From the NCBI RefSeq assembly GCF_900240285.1, contig NZ_OESS01000001.1, positions 930,001 to 994,000 of the forward strand: a stretch of DNA of 64,000 bases. Direction: 5' to 3'. The translations under genes were made by a program, and so were the position numbers. This document shows, one piece after another, positions 17,011 through 25,815 of the stretch. A model generated the notes under the pieces. That model made no database searches, was not told the DNA's origin, and saw only the letters and a list, made by a program, of their open reading frames with translations. The first letter of the stretch is position 1, and each line of letters opens with the position of its first letter. This stretch comes from Halobacillus sp. Marseille-P3879 (GTDB lineage Bacteria; Bacillota; Bacilli; Bacillales; Halobacillaceae).

Positions 17011-18291
17011 ATGAAGAAAATGAATTATCAAAATGTAAAAGGCACCCAGGATTACCTGGGAAATGAAGAAGCAGTAAGAAGAAATATAAAAAGAACATTA
17101 GAAGATGTCTTTATCCAATATGGGTGTAAACCATTAGAAACGCCGATTTTAAATTATACAGAACTACTAGCTTCTAAGTATGGAGGAGGGGCTGAGATAT
17201 TAGAAGAAATGTACACGCTGACTGATCGAGGAAAAAGGAATTTAGCTTTGCGGTACGATCTCACTATTCCGTTCGCTAAAGTTGCCGCAATGAACCCGGC
17301 TTTAAGAATGCCATTTAAGAGATACGAAATAGGCAAAGTGTTTAGAGATGGACCAATCAAAGAAGGGAGGTATCGAGAATTCACCCAATGTGACGTGGAT
17401 ATAGCAGGGGTGGATTCGCAGGCAGCCGAGGCTGAATTAATGACCATGGCTCTGGACGCGTTTAATAAACTGAATATAAGTGTGACCATTCAATATAACA
17501 ATCGAAAGTTAATAGTCGGCATGCTTGAAGAATTCGGGCTGGAAGAGGAGATGACTAGTAAAGTAATCTTAGTCTTTGACAAGCTTGAAAAGGTTGGGGT
17601 CAATGCTGTCCTGACTGAACTGGCCTCACTGGGGATATCCAATTCATTAATTCAGCAGATAAAAGCATTTTTGACGGATAAAGGGAACACAACGGTCAGC
17701 TATTTTGAAGCCTTAGCTGAACGAAGTGAGCTTGTTAAACAAGGATTAAACGAGGTCCAAGAGCTCGAATCTTATTTAGACACACTCGGCGTGAAAGCAC
17801 AGTGTCAATTTAACCCTTTTTTAGCAAGAGGATTAGAGATTTATACGGGAACCATTTATGAGATATTTTTAGCTGACAGATCTATCAATTCCAGCATTGG
17901 CAGTGGAGGAAGGTATGATAACGTAATAGGCGGTCTTATGGAGACCAATGAAAAATATCCCACTGTCGGTATATCATTTGGTTTAGATGTCATTTATGCG
18001 GCTTTAAGTAAAACGATAAAACAGCAGGAGATCACGGATGTAGATTACTATATAATCCCGCTCAATACCCTTAACGAATCATTACTAGCAGCAAAGTATT
18101 TTAGAAACCAAGGATTTAAAGTCGAGCTGGAGTTAAGTAATAAGAAATTAGGTAAAGCTCTTGATAAAGCAAATAAAGAAGGGATCCCTAACGTAGTTAT
18201 CATAGGAGAGGAGGAGGTGCGAAAACATCAACTTAGAGTTAAAAATATGGATTCCGGCGAAGAAAGCATGAAATCCTTTGATTTTATATAA
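17011..18291 (+). CDS. hisS: Histidine--tRNA ligase (second, HisS2-like type)
   Basis: A 426-aa class II synthetase charging tRNA-His. Motif 2 region is KRYEIGKVFRDGP...GRYREFTQCDVDIAG, the histidine-binding motif is ARGLEIYTGTIYEIF, motif 3 is GGRYDNVIGG..PTVGISFGLD, and a C-terminal anticodon-binding domain follows. Wording such as LALRYDLTIPFAKVAAMNPA resembles the additional HisRS of the B. cereus group rather than the usual Firmicute HisS, which lies beside aspS. Here it stands alone behind a His-codon leader. GGAGG is 6 nt before the ATG. It is likely an inducible paralogue; the main hisS would be elsewhere (inference). Confidence 0.92.
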   Translation: MKKMNYQNVKGTQDYLGNEEAVRRNIKRTLEDVFIQYGCKPLETPILNYTELLASKYGGGAEILEEMYTLTDRGKRNLALRYDLTIPFAKVAAMNPALRMPFKRYEIGKVFRDGPIKEGRYREFTQCDVDIAGVDSQAAEAELMTMALDAFNKLNISVTIQYNNRKLIVGMLEEFGLEEEMTSKVILVFDKLEKVGVNAVLTELASLGISNSLIQQIKAFLTDKGNTTVSYFEALAERSELVKQGLNEVQELESYLDTLGVKAQCQFNPFLARGLEIYTGTIYEIFLADRSINSSIGSGGRYDNVIGGLMETNEKYPTVGISFGLDVIYAALSKTIKQQEITDVDYYIIPLNTLNESLLAAKYFRNQGFKVELELSNKKLGKALDKANKEGIPNVVIIGEEEVRKHQLRVKNMDSGEESMKSFDFI

Positions 18292-18327
18292 ATGTGTTTT
18301 TCTTCATTAGAAACAGCTCCAGGTGAA

Positions 18328-18362
18328 GGAGGCGATTATTATAATAGAAGTAACCGCCTCTT
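18328..18362. terminator. Weak hairpin between hisS and the convergent lipoprotein gene
   Basis: GAGGCG (18329-18334) pairs with CGCCTC (18355-18360); loop AT-rich, tail TTATCC. Low-strength terminator candidate for both strands. Confidence 0.35.
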
Positions 18363-18381
18363 ATCCTGGAAAACCGGGTAA

Positions 18382-18849
18382 TTAATGATGAGGCTCTGAA
18401 TTTGAATTTTGTTCTGGTGAATTCTCTTTGAGAGCCTCTCTTTCACTGTCAGAAAGTTCTCCCACGACAAACTGGGTTTGAGGAACAATGGTTGACCCAT
18501 CATTCCCTGCATGTAATTTGGCATAATATAAGCCTTCACTCTCTAATTCTTTACTTAGACTGTACACCCCATCCCCGATATTCTTTACTTCTTCCATTCG
18601 GTATGAAACGGAACCATCCTGTTTCCACACCTCCATATGAACAAAGTCGGCATCGGGGACTCTTTGTCCAGACTGGGTGAGAATGACTTTGATTTCTTTA
18701 TTTTCATTCGCATTAAATGATTCTGGGATGATAATTTCTGCCTTCAGGGGTGTTTCCTTTTTATAGAGAGAAGCGGCATCTTGTTTGAGGGAACATCCTG
18801 TCATCATCACAATCAAAAAAATAAGAGACATACCTATCTTTTTCTTCAC
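18382..18849 (-). CDS. YtkA/FixH-domain lipoprotein
   Basis: A 155-aa secreted lipoprotein: KKKIGMSL start, hydrophobic segment and lipobox VMMTGC, then an immunoglobulin-like YtkA domain (KAEIIIPESFN... VHMEVWKQDGS...GVYSLSKELESEGLYYAKLH) and an acidic, Asn-rich tail. GTG start at 18849, chosen because GGGGG precedes it and the signal peptide begins there; upstream frame lacks a site. YtkA domains often accompany PepSY proteins in metal (copper) handling, and here it follows a broken PepSY gene on the same strand. Confidence 0.8.
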   Translation of the reverse strand: MKKKIGMSLIFLIVMMTGCSLKQDAASLYKKETPLKAEIIIPESFNANENKEIKVILTQSGQRVPDADFVHMEVWKQDGSVSYRMEEVKNIGDGVYSLSKELESEGLYYAKLHAGNDGSTIVPQTQFVVGELSDSEREALKENSPEQNSNSEPHH

Positions 18850-18875
18850 GGAAAAACCCCCTTTACCAGTTAAGA

Positions 18876-19344
18876 TTAAGCATTTAGAAAGTTTTTGACA
18901 CTCGTTATTCTTTGGATGATCAGCCAGTCTATCAGCCACACCACGAGGAGAGACAAACCAACCAGCGGAAATACAAGTCCCAATGCTATAAAAAGAACAA
19001 GGAAGTATTTATTAATGGCACCGAATTGGGTTCCTTTATGAAGGGTAATACCCCATGCGACAGTTTTTCCAATCAAGCCGTAATGATCGTAGCGATAATC
19101 TGCCAGGATAGCACCAGAGTATTGATCGATATGGATAGTGGCTTCATCCTGAGCTTTACGCGTTCTTTAAGCGAGGTGCTTTTGGCGCACCTAATCCTTG
19201 TTGTGGTTTTCGTTTCCACCATAAGTATAAGCCGCTGACCGCTACAAGAATAATCCCTAAACAAATAAGCAGGCTGATGAATTGAAGGTAAGAAGAGAAT
19301 TGCAGGCTAAAAAGAGAGGAAGATTTTTGATAGAGGAAATTCAA
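18876..19344 (-). pseudogene. Scrambled PepSY-domain membrane protein remnant
   Basis: Reading down the minus strand, a first piece contains a membrane helix followed by VSGLYLWWKRKPQQGLGAPK and stops (about 19156). A second piece in another frame, starting after a stop, holds DEATIHIDQYSGAILADYRY, GLIGKTVAWGITLHKGTQFG, then jumps straight to a final helix (GLVFPLVGLSLLVVWLIDWL) and ends at 18876. In intact PepSY proteins the YLWWKRKP segment lies between the last two blocks, so the order is disrupted, and the N-terminal half is missing. It was probably an operon partner of the YtkA lipoprotein. Confidence 0.75.
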
Positions 19345-19513
19345 GTTGAAACTATGCTTCTCTTAGTGTAAGAGGCTAAAATGTAATTGTTTTTAAGAAG
19401 AATTGGAGCTGAGAAGTGGGGAATGGAATATGGAATGAAAAAGGTTTTAAATTGGTTTCTTTGTTTATAGTAAATGCATTAATTTCATATAAGGAGTAGA
19501 AAACAGGCTGGGA
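19345..19513. other. Intergenic, nothing recognised
   Basis: AT-rich spacer between the PepSY remnant and the interspersed repeat; no coding or structured signal seen. Confidence 0.5.
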
Positions 19514-19725
19514 AAAAACTGAATAAATCATAAAATAATCCGAATGATTCTGTAGAAATCAGTTCGGATTATTTATGTTAAAAAGAATTCACACCATCGC
19601 TCCGTCAAAACACTTCGCTTTCCGTGGGCGCGGCCTCAGCTTCCTCGGAAAGCAAAGACCGCTTTCCTGTGGGATCTTCGGCTCGCGCTATTCCCACAGG
19701 AGTCTGCGTATTTTGACTAAGCTAA
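19514..19725 (+). repeat. Interspersed structured repeat, copy A (most complete)
   Basis: Left part is a hairpin, AAATAATCCGAA (19533-19544) with TTCGGATTATTT (19563-19574). Right part (about 19602-19717) has an outer pair GTCAAAACAC/GTATTTTGAC enclosing GCTTTCCG/CGGAAAGC and CCTGTGGGA/TCCCACAGG hairpins, a three-way-junction shape. Related copies lie at 39308-39480 and 54648-54750. The right part resembles a GC-richer repeat I recall as frequent in Bacillaceae genomes. Confidence 0.8.
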
Positions 19726-19975
19726 TGATCTGCGTTTATACGAACGTTCGTTTTTTTGAATCACTGCTTTACTCATGTTTCAGTCCTTTCTAACTGAAAT
19801 TATAGACATCAATTCAAGTTTAATATTGGGAGATTTTGATTGGAGAGGAGACCACTATTAGCTCTTGAAATGATGATTGGACCTATACGATTCCTACAAA
19901 GTCATTTGCAGCCAGCTAAGAAGAAAAACAACAGAACGAATAGGGGCAAACTCACCTTCAGCTCTACTAATCATC
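19726..19975. other. Intergenic, nothing recognised
   Basis: No gene, hairpin or operator could be supported; the short frames here lack ribosome binding sites and family resemblance. Confidence 0.5.
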
Positions 19976-20695
19976 TTATAAGAATTTCAGAATTTCGTTT
20001 CTTGCTCTTTTTCTATGTGACTGCATAGAAACCTGAGCAGCTTCACCATCGCTTGCTCTCATGCAGGCTACAATAGCACGGTGTTCGACTATCGATTGAA
20101 AAGGTAATGGTCGTTTGTTTATAGTAATAAGGCGAGCTCGATATAATTGGTCTGCATGGACTTCTATAACGTTTGAGAGTCTATTATTTTCAGCATAGCC
20201 AATAATTTTGAAGTGAAATAAATTATCAAGCCTGGCCCATTCTGACAGGTCATTTTCGTTAATTGCTTGCTCTTGCTGTTCGATCAGCGTTTCTAACTCA
20301 TTTAGCTCTTCATCATTAATAGTGTGTGTTGATAGCTTAGCAGCTAAACCTTCAAGCATTTCTACGACTTCGTAAATTTCACGCAAATCCTTAGCTTCAA
20401 TAGGTTCGATTTCAAAACCTTTTCTTGGTATAAGGTTGACAACTCCCTCTGTTTGCAGGCGAATCAATGCTTCTCTGACTGGTGTACGGCTCATCCCGAG
20501 GACCTCTGCGATTTCTCGCTCAAGTATTGTCTTTCCAGGTAATAATTTAAGATTTCTAATGGCTAACCGAAGTATTTGGTAAGCTCGTTGGGGAAGCTTT
20601 CTCTCTGTCACATTCATTAGAATGGGTTCCAAATCTTGTTTAACTTTTTGGATGTTAATCGATGATTCAGCATTCTTCGTATGTTGCTCTTTCAT
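19976..20695 (-). CDS. GntR-family regulator with FCD domain
   Basis: A 239-aa regulator: an N-terminal winged helix (PQRAYQILRLAIRNLKLLPG, LEREIAEVLGMSRTPVREAL) and an all-helical FCD effector domain with metal/ligand residues (Asp in ARLDNLFHFKI, His in VEHRAIVACM, His in SMQSHRKRA). It lies downstream of the dehydrogenase gene and most likely controls it and the divergent transporter through the ATGTATACGTAA-type sites in their promoters; carboxylic acid effectors are typical of FCD proteins. The ATG follows GTGGTGAAC, a weak binding site. Confidence 0.88.
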   Translation of the reverse strand: MKEQHTKNAESSINIQKVKQDLEPILMNVTERKLPQRAYQILRLAIRNLKLLPGKTILEREIAEVLGMSRTPVREALIRLQTEGVVNLIPRKGFEIEPIEAKDLREIYEVVEMLEGLAAKLSTHTINDEELNELETLIEQQEQAINENDLSEWARLDNLFHFKIIGYAENNRLSNVIEVHADQLYRARLITINKRPLPFQSIVEHRAIVACMRASDGEAAQVSMQSHRKRARNEILKFL

Positions 20696-20744
20696 AGTTC
20701 ACCACTTCACTTTTTGTCTTTCTACTTATTATAACAAGAAGAGA

Positions 20745-20776
20745 AAATAAAAAGAGGGGCTCCCCTCTTTTTATTT
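20745..20776. terminator. Terminator between the dehydrogenase and gntR genes
   Basis: AAATAAAAAGAGGGG (20745-20759) and CCCCTCTTTTTATTT (20762-20776) are perfectly complementary; T-rich on either strand. It overlaps the dehydrogenase stop codon and probably makes gntR expression partial or separate. Confidence 0.85.
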
Positions 20777-21878
20777 AGACACGATTAGATACTCGTGTAG
20801 TTTTCGAAATGTGGGATATAATTGAATCCGTTACTTCCTTAGTCGTATTGTTACCTCCGATATCAGCCGTTAATATTCCATTTCTTGTTGTCGCTCTAAT
20901 TGCATCATTGATTAAATGGGCTTCTTCAGGTAACCCTAAATGTTCCAGCATTAACGCTGCACTTCCGATCGTTCCGATAGGATTAGCGATTCCTTGGCCG
21001 GCGATATCCGGGGCAGAACCATGGACAGATTCAAACATGCTGGGAAAGCGGCCATCAAGATGTAAATTTGCACTTGGGGCAATGCCAAGGCTTCCTGCTA
21101 GAGCACTTCCCAGGTCAGATAAGATATCCGCATGCAAGTTTGAAGCAACCACCACTTCTAATTCTTCTGGGTGCAGCACGAACTGTGCGGCCATAGCATC
21201 CACAAGCCATTTATCTGTTTCCACTTCTGGGTATTCTTTGCTTACTCTCTCAAATACTTCATCCCACAATACCATTCCGTACTGCTGGGCATTACTTTTG
21301 GTTACACTCGTTACTTTTTTCCTTTTTCTTTTAAGGGCTACATTAAAGGCGTGTCTAATCACTCTTTCACATCCTTCTTCTGTGAAAACGGATGATTGGA
21401 TGGCGACTTCTTTTCCTAGCCCTCTTCCTGTAAAATTGCGTCCGCCAATGCCTGAATATTCACCTTCTGTATTTTCCCTGACTAATACCCAATTTAAATC
21501 TTCTTTATTAGGATGGTTAAGCTTACCTTCTACGCCTGGTAGAAATTCAACAGGTCTGATGTTAGCCCATTGGTCAAAACCTTGACAAATAGCTAGACGA
21601 AGGCCCCAGAGGCTAATGTGGTCAGGGACAGTCGGGTAGCCAACAGCTCCAAAATAGATAGCATCGTGGTTTTTTATTTTATCCAACCCATCTTCGTCCA
21701 TCATCTTTCCAGTTTCCAGATAATATTCACATCCCCATGGGAAGTAATCGCTTTCAAAGGTGAATCTGTTTAATGTACTAGATAGGTAATCAATAACTCG
21801 CAAACCCTCGTTTATTACTTCTTCACCAATTCCATCTCCTGGAATAACAGCTAATCGAAAATGCTTTTTGCTTTCCAT
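20775..21878 (-). CDS. D-malate/tartrate dehydrogenase (isopropylmalate dehydrogenase family)
   Basis: A 367-aa NAD-dependent beta-decarboxylating dehydrogenase. AVIPGDGIGEEV is the N-terminal motif; LRLAICQGFDQWANIRPVE, VRENTEGEYSG and the metal-binding Asp region NLHADILSDLGSALAG are typical of the tartrate/D-malate dehydrogenase branch (B. subtilis YcsA type) rather than LeuB, and no leucine genes are near. It would convert D-malate to pyruvate and CO2 or act on tartrate. Divergent from a DASS dicarboxylate transporter with shared operators, which supports a dicarboxylate catabolic role. Exact substrate not decidable from sequence. Confidence 0.87.
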   Translation of the reverse strand: MESKKHFRLAVIPGDGIGEEVINEGLRVIDYLSSTLNRFTFESDYFPWGCEYYLETGKMMDEDGLDKIKNHDAIYFGAVGYPTVPDHISLWGLRLAICQGFDQWANIRPVEFLPGVEGKLNHPNKEDLNWVLVRENTEGEYSGIGGRNFTGRGLGKEVAIQSSVFTEEGCERVIRHAFNVALKRKRKKVTSVTKSNAQQYGMVLWDEVFERVSKEYPEVETDKWLVDAMAAQFVLHPEELEVVVASNLHADILSDLGSALAGSLGIAPSANLHLDGRFPSMFESVHGSAPDIAGQGIANPIGTIGSAALMLEHLGLPEEAHLINDAIRATTRNGILTADIGGNNTTKEVTDSIISHISKTTRVSNRV

Positions 21879-21921
21879 ACTTAAATTCCTCCTAATAGTA
21901 AGATTTGATTCATTATTCTAA

Positions 21922-21950
21922 ATTTTAAATAATGTATACGTAATTGTCAA
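21922..21950 (-). promoter_or_regulatory. Promoter of the dehydrogenase gene with internal GntR operator
   Basis: On the minus strand TTGACA (21950-21945), 17-bp spacer, TAAAAT (21927-21922). The spacer holds the operator-like AATGTATACGTAA (21931-21943 as read on plus strand). Confidence 0.72.
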
Positions 21951-21996
21951 ATTAATTCATGAAAAATAATAAATAACCGGTATTTACAAAATTTTA

Positions 21997-22038
21997 TTGA
22001 CTTTAATGTATACGTAAAGTATTATGAAAGCGTTACCA
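21997..22038 (+). promoter_or_regulatory. Promoter of the DASS transporter with GntR operator and cre site
   Basis: TTGACT (21997-22002), 17-bp spacer, TATTAT (22020-22025). A second copy of AATGTATACGTAA (22005-22017) fills the spacer, 74 bp from the first. TGAAAGCGTTACCA (22025-22038) matches the catabolite-responsive element consensus and would bring CcpA repression. Confidence 0.75.
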
Positions 22039-22064
22039 AATTTGAGGAAAGGAAGGATAAACGA

Positions 22065-23699
22065 ATGTACTTTCATTCAGTATGGGGTCAATTATGGAGT
22101 TGGGACCGTAAGATTAGGAAAGATATAGGGAAAGCTGCATCTTTTTTATTTTTTAGTGTTTCAGCAAATGCTAGCGCAAAGGAAGAAGTCGACACCTCTA
22201 AAAAAGAAATAGAGAATAATTCTCCCCAACCAGGGAATTATTCTATTGCGCAAAGGTTAGGTTTGTTTCTTGGTCCTTTATTGTACTTTTTTATTACTTT
22301 ACTACTTCATCCAGAAGGGATGAGTAGGGAAGCTGTACAAATGCTTGGTCTTATTAGTTGGATTGCCACCTGGTGGGTAACTGAAGCCCTGCCTATTCCT
22401 ATAACATCCTTGCTCCCTCTTCTATTGTTTCCTATAACTGGGGTTATGGAGACAGGTGAAGTGTCCTCTTCTTATGGGGATCCTCTTATTTTTCTATTTG
22501 CCGGGAGCTTCATGATCGCTTTAACAATGGAGAAATGGAATTTTCATAAACGAATTGCACTAGCTATCATTGCCTTCATAGGGGGGAGTCCAACTATGAT
22601 TATTCTAGGATTTATGGTGGCTACTGGGTTTTTGTCTATGTGGATTTCTAACACCGCCAGCACCATGATGATGGTTCCAATTAGTTTAGCTGTAACGAAA
22701 CATGTAGCTGATTCATTAAAGAATAGGCGAGATGTTGATGTCTCTCCAGGAAACTTTCCGTTTGGAACCGCTATTATGCTTGGAACAGCATATTCGGCAA
22801 CAATAGGGGGGTTTGGTACTTTAGTTGGAGCCCCTGCGAACACCATTTTAGCTGCAACGGTTAATAATTTGTACGGAATAGAGATCTCCTTTGCAAGATG
22901 GATTCTATTTGGGTTTCCCATGGTTATGCTGCTTATCCCGGTTGTTTGGTTTTACTTGGTTAAGATCGCTTATCCTATGGATATAAAGAATATCCCCGGC
23001 GGGCGTAAAATTGTAAAAAAAGAGCTGAAAGAACTCGGGAAAATGAATTATGAAGAAAAAGTAGTGTTAACTGTATTTTCCCTAACAGCCTTAGCTTGGA
23101 TGACAAGAAGCCTGTTTCTTGAAAAATTCATTCCAGGTATTGATGATACGATAATCGCCTTGTTTGGAGCATTCGCTTTGTTTTTAATTCCTTCCAAAAA
23201 TAAAGAAGGGAGTATACTGGACTGGAATACGGTATTAAAACTGCCATGGGGAATACTGTGGTTGTTTGGGGGTGGACTGGCTCTAGCTGCAGGGATTGTG
23301 AGTTCTGGACTGGATAAGTGGATTGGTAATCAACTCGTTAATTTTACTGATGTTCCTTTTTTTCTCATGGTAGGTTTAATTATAGCTGTAATTACCTTGC
23401 TCACAGAGTTTACGTCGAATACAGCTACCTCCACTATGGTTTATCCAATAGTTGCGGCAGGTGCTGCGGCTTTAGGAACTGATCCGATTATTCTCATGGT
23501 AGCTGCTTGTATGGGGGCAACATTTGCATTTATGTTCCCTGTGGCAGCTCCGCCTAACGCGATTGTATTTGCTACAGGTTATATAAAAATGAGTAAAATG
23601 GCGAAGACTGGCATTTGGCTGAATATTTGCAGTATCGTTTTTTCTATCGTTATTGTTTACTTCTTTGTGCCGTTTATATTTGGAGATTTATTGAATTAA
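22065..23699 (+). CDS. DASS/SLC13-family sodium-dicarboxylate symporter
   Basis: A 544-aa membrane protein with an unusually long soluble N terminus (about residues 1-60) before 11-13 helices. The two SNT substrate/Na+ motifs are present: WISNTAST in the first half and FTSNTATST in the second, with APANTILAAT and APPNAIVFATGY loops. It would import dicarboxylates such as malate or tartrate with sodium, natural for a halophile. ATG follows AAAGGAAGGA. Expression is predicted to be under the GntR operator and CcpA. Confidence 0.9.
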   Translation: MYFHSVWGQLWSWDRKIRKDIGKAASFLFFSVSANASAKEEVDTSKKEIENNSPQPGNYSIAQRLGLFLGPLLYFFITLLLHPEGMSREAVQMLGLISWIATWWVTEALPIPITSLLPLLLFPITGVMETGEVSSSYGDPLIFLFAGSFMIALTMEKWNFHKRIALAIIAFIGGSPTMIILGFMVATGFLSMWISNTASTMMMVPISLAVTKHVADSLKNRRDVDVSPGNFPFGTAIMLGTAYSATIGGFGTLVGAPANTILAATVNNLYGIEISFARWILFGFPMVMLLIPVVWFYLVKIAYPMDIKNIPGGRKIVKKELKELGKMNYEEKVVLTVFSLTALAWMTRSLFLEKFIPGIDDTIIALFGAFALFLIPSKNKEGSILDWNTVLKLPWGILWLFGGGLALAAGIVSSGLDKWIGNQLVNFTDVPFFLMVGLIIAVITLLTEFTSNTATSTMVYPIVAAGAAALGTDPIILMVAACMGATFAFMFPVAAPPNAIVFATGYIKMSKMAKTGIWLNICSIVFSIVIVYFFVPFIFGDLLN

Positions 23700-23726
23700 A
23701 GAAATTATGATAAGTCCTTTATAATT

Positions 23727-23766
23727 AAAACCACGGAGACGCGAAAGTTCTTCGTGGTTTTCCTTT
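23727..23766 (+). terminator. Intrinsic terminator after the DASS gene
   Basis: AAAACCACG (23727-23735) pairs with CGTGGTTTT (23753-23761), followed by CCTTTCC. Confidence 0.75.
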
Positions 23767-24108
23767 CCTCCTTTGCTTAATCCCTACCTTAACCTATTGA
23801 TTATTCCTGGGGAAAAGACATGGATAACGATATGCTTGAAATAATCAGGTATGGCTGGTTGTGGGAATGGTGGAATCGTTTGGTTAGGAGAGTTAACGGG
23901 CGATACTTTTACAGTGGACGGGCACATAGGTATATAAGTGAGAAGAAATATTTAGCGTATTCCGCTTGAAAAGTTTCACTATAAAGAAAAGTTGTACTTA
24001 ATTGAATACAGATGATAATTTTTAATGAAAAAAGAGGAAGATTCTCTCAACTTAAATGGGTGAATCTTCTCTTTTTTATCGAAATTTTCCATGCATCCGT
24101 TTACAAAT
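23767..24108. other. Intergenic region with a second hairpin
   Basis: A hairpin AAAAAAGAGGAAGATTC / GAATCTTCTCTTTTTT (about 24028-24077) looks like a bidirectional terminator. A 49-codon frame at 23820-23969, with a weak GGGGA ahead, has no recognised relative and may be chance. Confidence 0.55.
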
Positions 24109-24134
24109 GTTTACAGGCTTATAAGGTGAGGTAA
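24109..24134 (+). promoter_or_regulatory. Possible sigma-B promoter of the ydaDE-like operon
   Basis: GTTTAC (24109-24114), 14-bp spacer, AGGTAA (24129-24134) partly matches GTTTAA-N12-14-GGGWAW. B. subtilis ydaD and ydaE belong to the general stress regulon, which raises the prior; the -10 match is imperfect. Confidence 0.4.
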
Positions 24135-24178
24135 GTTTTCTACATACACTAATGAATAATGACAAAGGAGAATGTGCG

Positions 24179-25593
<1,415 letters not shown>

Positions 25594-25598
25594 GAACA

Positions 25599-25628
25599 AG
25601 CAGGGCCTTAGTGGTCCTGCTTTATTAT
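25599..25628 (+). terminator. Terminator after the ydaDE-like operon
   Basis: AGCAGGGCC (25599-25607) pairs with GGTCCTGCT (25613-25621), one G-U pair, then TTATTAT. Confidence 0.8.
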
Positions 25629-25740
25629 CGAAAAAACACCATAGATCTATTAGAGGCACATCCGGAATATCAAGGAAGCCTTCATTTTAATAGGATAATA
25701 TAATACTGTAAGCTAGCTGCCCATAATATGATTCTATTCT

Positions 25741-25769
25741 TTGACATTTCTAAGAATCCCCGTTATTCT
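25741..25769 (+). promoter_or_regulatory. Sigma-A promoter of the YeeE/YedE gene
   Basis: TTGACA (25741-25746), 17-bp spacer, TATTCT (25764-25769). AGAAT-N7-ATTCT forms an inverted repeat over the spacer and -10 and may be an operator. Confidence 0.7.
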
Positions 25770-25815
25770 AATGATGTAATTCCGACTATTTTTATAAGGA
25801 AAAGGGTGTTTTTAG

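Noticed and set aside
20809-21585. 258-aa frame antisense to the malate/tartrate dehydrogenase
   Set aside because: Shadow of a gene with intact family motifs; Ser/Pro-rich composition typical of antisense frames.
23820-23969. 49-codon frame (MDNDMLEIIRYGWLWEWW...)
   Set aside because: Only a weak GGGGA site, unusual Trp-rich composition and no recognised relative; not called as a gene.
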